Assembly: GCA_031772625.1 (NCBI GenBank)
Contig: CM062816.1
Coordinates: 627,742,992-627,806,991 of the forward strand
From: Pinus tabuliformis
Taxonomy: Eukaryota > Streptophyta > Pinopsida > Pinales > Pinaceae
DNA length: 64,000 nucleotides
Direction: 5' to 3'
Under the pieces are notes generated by a model. The model was not told where the DNA came from. It saw nothing but the letters and a program-made list of their open reading frames with translations, and ran no database searches. Shown here piece after piece: positions 10,761-22,692 of the stretch. The first letter of the stretch is position 1, and each line of letters opens with the position of its first letter. Position numbers and translations under genes: made by a program.

Positions 10761-13700
10761 TGTTGTTCATGCATGCATGTCAGTTGCATGTGTGTCTCTT
10801 ACTTGCATTCCATGTGCTTGTTGCATTGCATCATGTTGATCATGGCTGTAGTAACATTGTCATGAGGAACTTGATGTTGAATTTGTGGGATGTATCGTCA
10901 GGAGTATACAACTGGTTACATGATTATATGTAGCTTGATTACATCCTTGTATGTTAGGTTGAATTCTTGTATGTTTTATTGCATGTATCAATCTTGTAGG
11001 TTGGTTACAAGAATTGATCACTCATGCTCGACTACATGCGTTCATGTGTATGTGTAGTTGATTAGGCATTGTTTATGCATGTTGATGGTTGCATGTGGAA
11101 ATGTGTACAATGGAGTAATGGTTGTTTTCATGCATGAGGTCATGGTTTGTGTAGTTGATATGGCCATGCATTGATGACTAGACTCTAGCTAGAATGATGT
11201 GTATATGGTTTGGTGCTCATGTGTTATATGTCTATATGTAGTTGTCACGAATGAATGGTCTTGGTTATAGGTATGCATGAATAATAGGTCAAATACTCCT
11301 TGTGAAGTCACAGTATGCAATCTAGGTCATCAGGGTGATATTGGTATGTTATGATGCTAATGTGTTGGCTTAGATAGAGTAGGAGATGTAGATCATCATA
11401 ATGAGGTTGCAGCATTAGACTTTGGGGTGAGAGTAGATCATCATACAGGTATTGTATGTTTGGCATGCAGGTATGTAAGTTAAGAATTTTTATATGCATT
11501 AGGGTTATATACATTAGGTTTATGTACATGTCTTTTGATATTATGGTTACGTACATGATATATGCTAGTTGATTAGTGTAGTCATATGCACATGTGTCAG
11601 ATAGTCATAAATGATGGTAACATGTGGTTGTATGCATTGCTATTGTTGTTTTATGTTAGATAACTTGATGATTATGTTATATGTTGTTGATGAGTATGTT
11701 ACAAATTAACTTGTTGTTGTTATATGATAGTTAGCTTGATGATTAGGGTTATTTCATTTAAGATCTTGATGTTATATGTATCATACTAAGTTGGATTGGC
11801 CTATGCAAATGGTTATGGTTACAACATTCAGGTATGAGCCAACATATTTTTGATATGGTGTTGTACTAATCTAGATTGACTTTGCATATGTGATTGATAT
11901 GTATGAACGACCAATGTTTATGAGCTTATGGTGTGAACATGTTAGTTATTTACTATTATGGATATCATGATTTATGTTTGAGTTGATATGTTGTGAATTT
12001 GTATCGTGCTAACCTAGATTGATTATGTAGACAAGATAGCCTCCCCTAAGATACATTAAGGTACGAGTTTTCTTATGTCATATATGTGGTGCTTGATTGT
12101 TTGATTAGATCATCTAGTTAATTTAGTTAACATGTTATGTATGCAAGTTTGTTGAATGTTTGATTTATTGCATAATTGAGTGTGTTCAAATGATCTTGTT
12201 TTAAGATGACTATACTAACATATGTGTTGAGAAAGTTTATATGTGCTTTAGTGTAGTAGGTGACAGTTGTAGCATTATGTCTAATGGCTATGAGTTGACT
12301 ATGGATTATGACATGATTGTTAGTCTTGGTAAAGGTTGATTTCAAAGTGATAGATATGATTGCCTTGATATTTGGAACATGTGGTTGACATGTGTGTGAA
12401 TTTGCAGGAAACATTCTTGGTATTAGCATGATGAGGTAATAATTGATGTGTTTGTATAACTAATAGTTGGGTGACATGACAGTACATAGTAAGACTCAGT
12501 TGCAGCAGGGTAAAGGTAAAAGAAAGGAATTGGGTGAGAATTCCTTTGGCTATGTTTAGAAACCCTAATTACAAACGAATGAGTGCTTTGCATACATGAA
12601 GTCTTCTTAACCTTAATCTTGTCTGACATTATGTGGATACATGTTATATTCATGAGCATCTACTTGACATATATATTAGCTAGTCTTTAGTTATAGGTGG
12701 ATCTGTCAAAGGATTGGAGTCCCTTGAGAGATAGTGTGGGTGTGTTCAGTTGCAAAAAATGTGCTTGGCACAACAAGATGAGGTAATTGGTGTATTTTTA
12801 TGTTTATTTATACACTAACAATTATGTGTTAATGACAACATAAGGCAGGGAGTTCCATGGCAAGAGAGGTTGCCATGAAATCTTGAAGAAGGCTCAGGCC
12901 GGGTTTTCCTTGGGAACCATGGGGATTGAGTCATGACGTCTGTTGTTAGTCTTGTGCTTTTGGTATTTTGTGATTATTGCACTTGATCTGTGATTTTGAT
13001 TGTGTATGGTGCATAGTTATGCTACTTTGTTGTGGTGTCGTATTTCTTTTGGTTTTCATGGTCTTCTTTTTGTTTTTTTCGTTCTTGCCTTTTATTATTT
13101 TGAATCTTGGGAATTGGTTGGGAAAGAGGAAAGTTAATAGAGCTCTAGGAGAGTTGTGTGCTACCCAATAGGTAATGTAAGCCACAGGTGAAGCTCAGTG
13201 CATGAGTAAGCGCAGTGGAAGGTAAGACTATGAAATTCAGTTGGACTGGTTGTTTCCATTGTGGTAAATGGATGGTGGCAATAACGTCATGAGAAAGGTA
13301 ACCAAAAAGGTAAAGTAAATGGATCTGAGGCATCAGATGCTTTGGCTATGTTGGGAACAACTATTCTTAATGTTACGCATGTGTTGCATGAATAAAGGAA
13401 GTTCTCATAAACCTTGACTTTGATATCTGGTAATTATGTTATGATCATGATTATGTTGATGTTGATATATGTATACATGTAGGTGTGTATGTATGTCATG
13501 TTTGATAGGGTCGTCATGTATCTTGATTATTAACGCTAACATTTATGTGTATATATATGTATGTATGCATATCGTTGTCTGACATGATCATGATTGTTTA
13601 TGCTAATGTTTATGTATATGTATGTATGTATCCATGTATCTATGTCACTGACTGACAGATCATTAAGAATCATTCTTGTGGCAGAATGATTGTTTATGTA

Positions 13701-13949
13701 GGTGAATGGCATGAAGAAGTTCTTGGCTATGAGGAATCAAGTGGGAAGAGTAGTCATGACAAATATATGAGGTTAGCATCATGTGAATGTGAATTTATAT
13801 TGTATGTTGTATTATGCCTATGCTTATGTTATGGACAAGTTATACTAAGGGATACATCAGCAAAATGAAAGTAGTGTGGTTTGTGGCATGCTAATATAAG
13901 CATGGATAATATACTTGAAGCAAGGTTTCCTAGTAAGGACAGTGTGGTT
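10761..13949 (+). other. family-L interior, non-coding part
   Basis: No gag or pol similarity in any frame. The leader has short matches with the related element's leader: CATGCATGCATGTCAG at 10,769, and CCTCCCCTAAGATACATTAAGG at 12,041 (compare CCTCCCCTAAACTATACTGAGG at 47,231). Internal blocks near 12,425 and 12,775 resemble each other (GATGAGGTAAT followed by TGTRTTT), suggesting local duplication. Short open frames are AT/TG-biased and unsupported. Confidence 0.55.
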
Positions 13950-14770
13950 TTGGATGCGTGGTACTAATGTTGCGCATATGTCGTATATGTTGTACATGTT
14001 GCATCTATGATGTGTGCACATGTGGTGTTGTGTATATATAGTGTGTGTACATGTTGTTTATGCAATTTTATGTACAGGATGGTACAGATAATGTTGTGTG
14101 AATATTGCATATGGTGTTGTGCGCATGATTGGATATGTAGTGTTGTGTACAGATGATGCTATGTACATGTTGGATATGCAGTACTATGTACAGGTGGTGT
14201 TGCATGCATGTTGTACATGTGGCGCTATGTACATATGGTGTTGTGTGCATGATTATACAAGTGGTGTTGTGTGCATGTGGTGTTGTGTACATGTTGTACA
14301 AGTGGCATTGTGTGCTGGTGGTGTTGTGTACATGATGTGCATGTGGCGCCATGTACATGTGGCGTCACATACCTGACATGTGCATGGTACTATGTACATG
14401 TGGTATTGTGCACATGTTGTACAATGGTGTAGTGTACATGAGGTGTTGTGTACACGTTGTGCAGGTGGTGTTGTGTAGATGTGATGTTGTGCACACGTTT
14501 TTCATGTGGTGCTTTGTACATGTGGTACTGTTGTACATGTGGGATTGTGAGCATGTCGTACATGTTGTGTTGTGAGCATGCGGTACTATGTATGTGCATT
14601 GTGTAGTCATGGTATCATGACATATTCATTCATTTTGTTGCACTCTATATACATATTTGTGTTGTGGTGTATACCGGGTGTAGGTGTATGTGTTGTATGT
14701 CAGGTGTAGGTGCATATATTGCATGGTGTTGTATGCATTGTGTGATTGTATGTGTGTGATTCACACTATG
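13950..14770. repeat. degenerate TGTACATG / TGGTGTTGTG tandem array
   Basis: About 0.8 kb dominated by TGTACATG, TTGTGTACATG and GTGGTGTTGTG motifs recurring about every 20-23 bp, many of them palindromic (TGTACA, GTACATGTTGTAC). Both strands stay open for 70-95 codons here because of the low-complexity composition. These frames are not genes. Confidence 0.8.
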
Positions 14771-16063
14771 TGTACGTACACATGGTTTAGGAGAAGGCAC
14801 TAGGGTTTGTTTGGTGTGGCAACCAATCCAGAGTGTGTACGGAATAAAGACATAGGTAGAAGCTAAGGATTGATGAAAGGATAAGTATCAACACTTTATT
14901 TAGTTTTATTATGCATGTGATTTATGATTACGGTATATGATGATTATATGTGATCTATGATTCTAGTTTATGATGGTTACATGTGATTTATGATGATGAT
15001 ATGATGGTTTTGTTTGAGATAACCTAATGTGATATTTTTATACATGATGATTTGGTCAAAGATGCTAGTTTGACTTGTTGTGTCACGAAGTAAACATGAT
15101 TGAAAGTATACCTTACTGACGAGCTACCAATGAGGTATGATTTGAGGTTATTTAAAATTATTTTGAATCTAATGGAAGTTATGTGCTTGGTAAAGGAAGC
15201 ACAGAAATGCTTAGTTGGATGGTTGAAATTGACTACAAGAATTAGCAGCAACAGTGAAAGAAATTTGAACATACAACAATATGTTGGTAAATCACTTCAA
15301 GAGCAGGGTCATTGTGGGACACTGGTACCCAATAGTATCCATTGATTTCCATGAGCATGCTATGATCAGTATGATGGTTTTAAGGCATGGATATACCTTT
15401 TTTTTTGTATCTTCCGATGCGAGAAAGTCTTTCCAAGGGATGGACTGCCCAGGATGGGGGTGCCAGTGGAACTTGGAAGTTGAGTGATTGCATGAAAGGG
15501 GTGACGGATTCCTGAGGGACTACATAGTAGAGAAGGGAATGTAACTAATATATTTGTTTTGGTCATGAGCATTTCTAGATGGAATTAGATGCACATTGAG
15601 AGTGCACCCTTGAATAATGAGCCAGTGAATGTTCACTGAGAGGACAAGTGGTGCAGGATTGTAGCGTTGGACATTAGATTCAGCTTTGACTGTGGCATAC
15701 GATTCTAGACTTCCTGGGAAGGAGGTGAATCCTGGTATTACTTTGAGGGTGGAGGTGTGAGCCTATGGATTCCCTTGTTGCGGATGCAGGCATCATATCC
15801 TTTATTTGTTGGTTTAGCAAATGTGCATATGTGTATATGTGGTTATTGTAAATACCATAATGAGTTATGTTATAAAGCTCCAGTATGTAGTATGGTTTTT
15901 ATCTGGTCATGTTGTCATGATGTTTTTCTTTTGAGCAAGTCCTTCATTGTAAATAGTGAACTAAGTTGTATTATAAATCTCCATGGGTACTATTTTTTTA
16001 TTTTTATTTTTTAGCAGTCTAGTTGGTTATAGGTATCATTGAACACTGATGACGGTGTTCCCC
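14771..16063 (+). other. family-L interior, 3' part, no recognisable gene
   Basis: Short frames such as 15,100-15,345 show no family motif I recognise. The stretch ends at the polypurine tract, which is where the end of a pol gene would be in a complete element, so the coding region is either lost or decayed beyond recognition. Confidence 0.45.
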
Positions 16064-16075
16064 GAAGGGGGAGGG
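16064..16075 (+). other. polypurine tract
   Basis: GAAGGGGGAGGG immediately before the right LTR, the normal priming position for plus-strand DNA synthesis. The expected first 14 bases of the LTR (TGTAACAACCCTAG) are missing and the tract joins directly to TTAAAAAC. Confidence 0.75.
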
Positions 16076-18241
16076 TTAAAAACTCATGTAAAAATATATA
16101 TAAATACCATGGATGTTGGGACACTTATTCCTAGCTGAATGTTGGGCAGGACATCCTAGGGGGTGTTCATTTGGTTGTTTATGGCTAAGGAAATTGGCAA
16201 AGGCAATGGTTAAGGCTTTAGAAAGGCAAAATGGAATTTTTGGCACATTTATTTAAGAAAATAATGGAAATTAGGAGAAAAGGAAGGTGAAAGGTCACAG
16301 GTTTCATGTGAGGAGGAAATTGAAGGAAAATGATGGAAAATGAAGAAATTAGAGGCCTCATTGATAAAAAGGCTTATGAGGATCAATTGGAAACTTGATC
16401 AATTTAGTTTTGGAGCTCTCTTAGATTATCTCTCTCTCTGTCACTCTCAGACACTTAGAGTTTTCTTGGAGCACTTTGGCATTGGAGCAAGAAAGGCGGA
16501 GAAGCCAAGAGGAAGCAAAGATCAAGCAAGGAAAGACAGGATCAAGCAGCTACATCATGGTTCTCTACAGGTATCACTTTGCATGTGTGATTTCCTTGTT
16601 AGATTTGGCATGCATGGTATTGCATGTGGTTATTTTGATGTTGTGGCATGGGTTTTTCCAGGTGTAGCTGTGTTTTTAGCCTAGCCTTGTCATTTCGAGA
16701 TAGCCATGGTGTGATGGGGTTCTCATGTTTTGGTTGAGCTGGATTGCCGAATGGATTCAAAATTGAGTGAGGTGGATTTCCAAAATGATAGAACACATAG
16801 CCTAGTAACCCCTAAACTAGACTGTGGGTTGTGGCAAGGCCAGATTTTGTGTTGCCTTGGATGGCCTAGGAATCCTTGCCGGTGAATAGTAGGATATACG
16901 GTAAATCCTAGAGATGGTTTGCTCTCCGTTGGGCCTAGTAATCCTGGGTTGAGATATGCGATAAAGCCTAGAGAGTGGGTCTTGGTTTAGGGATTAGTGA
17001 TCTAGTGTGGATTATGGTAAACCTTGAGAGACTGGGGTCTCATTTTAGGGCCTAGTGTTATAGGTTTAGATTGTGGTAAAGCTTGAGAGACTTGGAGACA
17101 GGAAAATTTCTCACGGTATAGGTGGAGAAATCTGGTGGCATCCATGCTTATTGGCCTAGTGATCGGGTGGAGATCATGTTAAAGCCTGTTATGATGTGTT
17201 CATTGTGTTGGTGTAGTGATCCGAGATGGATTACAGTAAAGCCTGGTTTCTATTAATGAGGGTGAGGTGATTTAACCTCAGTATGCCTTGGTTGGTTATT
17301 TTGGTTTGAGTCCCACATTCATGCTTGGAATATGGCATGGGGGTGAATGGATGAAGAGAGATTTGGCTCAACCATTCTATGGATGGGTGGAACTCGGAAG
17401 TCCCATCCCGGGTTTGATTTTTTCATCATTAATGAAAGGTTATTTCTCCTTGTATTTCTATGAGCATTTTAATGGATTATATGTGGTTCATATGGTTGTA
17501 ATTTCATGAGTATTTATGTTGTTATTGTGTTGGTTATATGTGTGCTTTATGACAGCATCTATGTATGGATCTCAGCTTGCTTTTTCTTATAAATGAATGG
17601 ATAATGTATCTATGGCCTAATCTATGGTAATGCAGAAAATGGCACGAGGGAACAATTCTTCTTAGTGATTCTCAGATAAGTACAAGATCCCTATGTTTAA
17701 TTCTGTTGATTAAACCTGTAGATTACATGCTTGTGACATGTTTAACGAAATGCCTGCCATGGCTAGTAGGGATCTGATTAAGGTCTTGTTTAACTTATTA
17801 CTTTTGCATCATTTTTTCCCTGTTCTTTTAGTGTTCCTAAGTTATCATTCTATTTGGGGCAGTGACTTGGGCTCTGGGCCTGAAAAAGTGGCTCAAATCC
17901 TAGGGTCACTGGCATAACAGTGGAAAAGTGGGTCTTTGGACACTACCAGGCAAGCCTGTGAGAGATATTTTTGGTTTCTGGACATTGTCATGCCTTTAAT
18001 ATGAGAGTGACTGAGGCTTAAGATGTCCAAAACATCAATGGGACCCAGGGACAGGACATATGAGTCACTGACATGTATCCTGATGGTTTTGTTGTTGATG
18101 TGGATAGGCTGGTTTATGTGTTTCGTCGATTCCACTTCCTTAAGGTCACATAGGAGGTTGAATCCAATCATAGTAGCCTCTCGTCACATGTTTACACCGG
18201 TTGGCTAGTTACTTGGGTAGATGTGTGTGTAGGGTGTTACA
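16076..18241 (+). repeat. family-L right LTR, lacks its first 14 bp
   Basis: Direct repeat of the left LTR, for example GGACATCCTAGGGGGTGTTC and TTTGGCATGCATGGTATT in both. The outer end AGGGTGTTACA is intact. A 63-codon frame ending in a shared stop (16,476-16,667) has its counterpart in the left LTR (8,905-9,096). The minisatellite is shorter here (about 16,797-17,255). Confidence 0.85.
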
Positions 18242-18246
18242 CTTTA

Positions 18247-19250
18247 AGTCCCATCCTATTTTGGTACAATTATAATGGGTGATCCACATGGTGAGCTACT
18301 TGGTTGAATAAATCCTTGCTCCAACAGTCATTTCAATTTCTTCTTCACCTCATTTACTTCTAGTTTGATAAATGGAAATGGAGATTCCAACAACAATTAT
18401 GTCTCATGCTCCACTTCCCTCTTAGTGGTAGCCCTTTAGGCTCATGGAACATTCTATGCTTGAACAAAATATTAAAATTTTTCTATATGTTCCTTAGTAC
18501 ACCTCTCCAAGGTTGCCTTTTCTCTCATTGAATCTTCTACAAATTGATTTTCCCTTAAGAATAATAAAACATATTTTTTACTAGAACTAATTAGTTTCTT
18601 AGCTTGGTTGGCACTTACTAGTGAAATGTTTGACTTGCCCTTGCACATGTTGATGATGAAGGATTTTTCATCCTTGATGAGATGGTATTTAGTTATATCT
18701 TTTAATGTAGATTTCATCTCATAGGTACATATAGGGACTCCCAAACACAACACATACATCAAGTGGAAATACATCCAATTCTACTTCAACAATAAAATCA
18801 CCTTTGATAGCAAATTGAATCTTACATTGTTTGGTTAGCTTTATCTCTACCTCCTTATTGACCCATACTAGTGGATATGTGATAGGATGGTCATGAACCT
18901 TTGGCCCAAGTTTGTTGACCAGATCCAATACTATGATATTTTCTTGTGAACTTAAATTGAACATAACATCAATATTTTGTCTTCTTACGATTTATTTTTA
19001 TATGGAAGAGTTTGGTCATCTCTTTTTCTTCCTATTCCTAAAGGCTACTTAGATTCACCCCTTTCTATAATGATTTGAAGGTAATCTTCTCATCTCTTTC
19101 AAGTTTATTTTCACCTCATTGCTTGAATCTATTGCTATGAGATTTTTCTTCTTCATTTGACTCTTTGGGTTGAACTCTGGATGTAATTTCCAACACTTAT
19201 CCTCTGTGTGACCATTAATATTGTAATGGTTACTAGGTTCTTTCCACTAA
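18247..19250 (-). pseudogene. Ty3/gypsy protease to N-terminal reverse transcriptase (split gene)
   Basis: On the minus strand from about 18,964: NLSSQENIIVLDLVNKLG, then a protease-like stretch with FIVEVELDVFPLDVC and GSPYMYL, a lysine-rich linker, KKLISSSKKYVLLFLREN, and near the left end LLEQGFIQPSSSPCGSPIII followed by VPK, stop, DGT. This is the usual gypsy protease-RT junction. It stops exactly where family L is inserted and resumes at 8,509. Many stops, so non-functional. Confidence 0.8.
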
Positions 19251-19321
19251 TGTGTTGTGGTTGTTTTATTCTTTTCCTTTCCCCCTTTGTTCTTCTTCTC
19301 CCCCTCCTTGGAATCTTTCTG

Positions 19322-20219
19322 CACTACAAGGAAAATACCTTCTAGCGAAAGTTATGACGAAGGTTTTTAGTTTTATAAAATTGGAAAAAATTCCAAAAAA
19401 AACATCTTCTAAAACATTTGTTTGCGATAGAGGATGTTTTAGTGGAGATTTTAATGGAACTTCATCACAACTGAAAAAATCTGGGTGGTCGGAGGTTTTA
19501 GCAAATGTTTTTTTTGCGATGTGCTTAATGGAACAAGTAGCACCAGTGCGCTACATATCTAGAAGCATTGGGTTGCATACATCAATAAAAACACGAAGGC
19601 ATTGAACACAAAGAACACCAGTGTGTAATATATACCACACCGGTGCTAATCGATAAAAAAGCCCCGGGGCGTTCTTGTAAGGAAGAACATCGTGGCATGC
19701 AAAAAATAATTATTGTGTCAATGCCTTTGTTTAAACTTGTAGCACTGATGTGTATCATTGTATAAATTCCCTGTTGCATTAGTTATATAAAAGGACCTGT
19801 GTTATTAGGTTTCATAATGCTGGAAATAATATTTTGTAGGATCGGGGTGTTAGTTTTATGAAAGCATTGGTGTGTTAAGAATTATAATGCACTGGGGCGT
19901 TAATTTCAAACAATATTAGTGCTTAAAGAAATAAACGCCCTGGTGTTGTATTTTTCCAAAAAGGCATCGGTCATGCAAAATATTCCATCACAACCCTTTT
20001 ATATAATAGAATGCAATGGTGCATTTTTATGTTATGGATGCACCGATTTTTTGTGTCAAATTTTCTTTTTTTTGGAAACATCAACCTGTGACAGTGCAAT
20101 TATTGTAATTTTTAAAATTTGTTATTCATCTAAAAATCTACATATATCTTATAATAGTATTCATATAAATTAAAATTTGATTAGTGCATTTGTATATGAT
20201 GTTTGGATTAATTTTTTAT
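19322..20219 (+). mobile_element. CACTA-like DNA transposon end (truncated)
   Basis: The segment begins CACTACAAGGAAAATACC, the signature terminal inverted repeat of plant CACTA (En/Spm) elements, followed by subterminal repeats with GCGA and GAAGG cores and recurring ACCRGTGYR/GCATTGG motifs. No transposase is seen, and the matching right terminus (inward GTAGTG) is absent because a family-L LTR begins at 20,220. Confidence 0.5.
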
Positions 20220-21260
20220 TGTAACACCCTCACCCCACATCTACCCAAGTAATCGGCCAACCAGGGTAACTATACAATGAGAGGCCCCTATAATGGGATT
20301 CAACCTCCTAGGTGACCTTAAGGAAGTGGAATTGACATAAACACACCACACAAACCTTCCACATCAGCAACAAAACTCCCAAGAGAAATCCAAACCACTC
20401 AGGTAACCAAACCGTGAGACTAACTGAGTTTTAGTGCATCAAACCCCCTATACGCTCCCTTGATATGGACAAGGGTGTGTTTGGGAGGCTCCAGATGCTC
20501 ACACAGCAAGGCATGCATGCATCTAGGGACTTTTCTCCTCAAACATGTGTCTACGACTCTGGGATTTGTGCTACTTTTTCAGGTCCAGAGCCCAGGTCCC
20601 TACCCAAAACTCAATGACACCTTGAGAAATGAATTTACAAAACAGAAGAATGATACACTTGGACGTTAACCATCATCATCATCATCAAAAACATTTGACA
20701 AGGTCTAGACTAGACCCCTACTAGCCATGATAGGAATTTCATCAAACATATCAAAAATATTTAATCTACAGGTTTAAACAATAGATCTCTACATAGGGGT
20801 CTCATACTTATCTTAGAATTGCTAAGAAGTAGTATTCCCTTACATCATTAGCTGCATTATCGTCTATTAGGTCATAGATACATTTTTCATTCATTTACAA
20901 ATCAAAACATGAGGAAAGCCATACATCATCACTGTCATAATTCATGCTTATAACCAGCATAATAACTATAGAAATATCAAGGATATATCAACCATAGAAT
21001 CCACATATAAACCAGTACATTTGCACATAAGATACCAAGGAAAGAACCTCTTATTAATGAATGCAAAAGCCAACCCAATATGGGACTACCACGTTCCACC
21101 TGATCATAGATTGGATGAGCCAAATCTCTCTTCATCCAATCATCCCTGTGTCATATTCCAAGCATTAATGTAGGACTCAAACCAAAAGAACCAACCATAT
21201 CATATCGAGGCTAAACCACCTCACCCTCATCAAAAGCAACCAGAATTTACCGCTATAGAA
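20220..21260 (-). repeat. family-L LTR fragment, inverted
   Basis: Starts TGTAACACCCTCACCCCACA, the reverse complement of the 3' end of the LTR that terminates at 18,241. Continued inverted matches include ACCTTAAGGAAGTGGAATTG and AGGACTCAAACCAAAAGAACC. The match fades near 21,260, so this is the 3' half of an LTR cut by other DNA. Confidence 0.8.
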
Positions 21261-22592
21261 TTTCCTGTAGATTCACAAGCTCATGGAATGTACTAAAGCA
21301 AAAGATAAGAATATACTTCTACTTTCAACCAGTGGAAGCCAATAGATTGATGAAAACAATATGAACAAGAAGAAGATAAATCAATGGAACATAACACATT
21401 AAGTATCCGAGCAAAGCCTTAGCTGAAAACCCCCACTATCTGTATTACATTAAATCAGAAATCCAAGATGATAATACAATGCTTGTTCTCAGAAGAACAA
21501 TCCCAACACTCAGTATGATCAATCTCTCTACTCAAAAGAAAGCTCAAGCCAATCTCTAGCCTCTTCTACTGCTCTCCAAGCCCTTGATTCCTTGCATTGT
21601 TCCTTTGAGAATTAACCCATATTTAATGTGGGAAATCCTTCCTCAAAACTTCGCAATCCATTAGGTCCTCTTACTGATTTCATGCATGATATTTACAACT
21701 CAGTAAATCATACAACTGATAGCACATTTTTCCTGCACTCTAGTCTCAACTAGGTCTTTCTCAGAATCGACATACATGTGCTTATGATGAGGGAATCTTC
21801 AGTTAACTAGAGTGACACTTTTGGATGCACTAGTGCACCAACTCACTATTAACTCTCTATTATTTCCACAAATAGTTTAGAACAAATTTAACTAAACATA
21901 ACTCACTAAACTGAGTTATCTAATTACAACTCATAATTAAACTCATCCTGGACCCATAAAACTTAGGGAGAACAAATTCATGACTTCCGAAAGACTTCGA
22001 ACTTGAAATTCCTAAGCTAACTAAGTCAACTTAATTTAGTTAACTGTTACAAGTTGCTATGAGAAAAGAATTACAATTTTAATTCACAATTTAATTCAAG
22101 GAAAAATTAAATTGGAATTTTTGGATTATATTTTTAACATTTCTTGTTTCTATTTTCAGTACTCCCTCTCAACAAGAAATTAATTCAACTAGATCTCGAT
22201 ACTAAACCTTTGGAATGTTCTGCCTACAACACTTCTCTCTAGTGTTGTTTCTCCATAAACTCTAGAAACAAAAAAAAAATCCAACCTGAATCAGTATGGT
22301 GCATCTCTCATCAAAGTCTCTGACTGTTATTGCCTTCGTCGACTGAAAAAATTGTGCTTCTGCTGACTTTGCCTTCTGCACTGTTGTCAACCCTTCTTTG
22401 TGCTCTTAAGTATTTGACTTCTCTAGCCTTTGTCACTCTAATCTCTGACTACATCAATCCACTGATTCCCCACTACTATGCTTTTTGGGATCCCGTAGCA
22501 AGGTACGATCCATGAGATAAAAACCTCTCAATGGACCCTGCCCAATTTCAGCCCTCTTGGCACTAGCACTTCACAGCGCCCCACCTCACACC
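21261..22592. other. unassigned repeat-like DNA before the gap
   Basis: No gene seen. The stretch around 21,410-21,470 (CTGAAAACCCCCACTATCTGTAT in short matches) resembles 62,405-62,460 (CTAAAAACCCCAACTATCTGTAT), and both are followed by similar AACTCA/TTAACT-rich DNA, so the two probably belong to one repeat family. The left edge of the assembly gap ends this segment. Confidence 0.4.
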
Positions 22593-22692
22593 NNNNNNNN
22601 NNNNNNNNNNNNNNNNNNNNNNNNNNNNNNNNNNNNNNNNNNNNNNNNNNNNNNNNNNNNNNNNNNNNNNNNNNNNNNNNNNNNNNNNNNNN
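22593..22692. other. assembly gap (100 N)
   Basis: Exactly 100 Ns, the conventional length for a gap of unknown size. It cuts the SR-rich gene, whose coding sequence enters it from the right. Confidence 0.99.

Larger units (their letters stand above)
8510..18241 (+). mobile_element. family-L LTR retrotransposon with long LTRs and non-coding interior
   Basis: The outer ends are TGTAACAACCCT and AGGGTGTTACA, near-perfect inverted termini. Two direct copies of about 2.2 kb flank a 5.3-kb interior with no recognisable gag or pol. The element sits inside a gypsy reverse transcriptase sequence whose two halves become continuous when it is removed. The flanking pentamers ATCTA (8505-8509) and CTTTA (18,242-18,246) match at three of five positions, as expected for an old target duplication. 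Orientation is taken from the polypurine tract beside the right LTR and from the related element at 41,274, which retains a primer site and gag. Without genes it resembles a LARD-type non-autonomous element (inference). Confidence 0.85.

Noticed and set aside
14068..14610. Several long overlapping frames on both strands, Cys/Val/Met or His/Thr rich
   Set aside because: They come from a TG/TGTACATG tandem array that is open on both strands; composition-driven, no family motif.
22593..22692. X-run inside the SR-rich protein as a low-complexity domain
   Set aside because: It is a 100-N assembly gap, not sequence.
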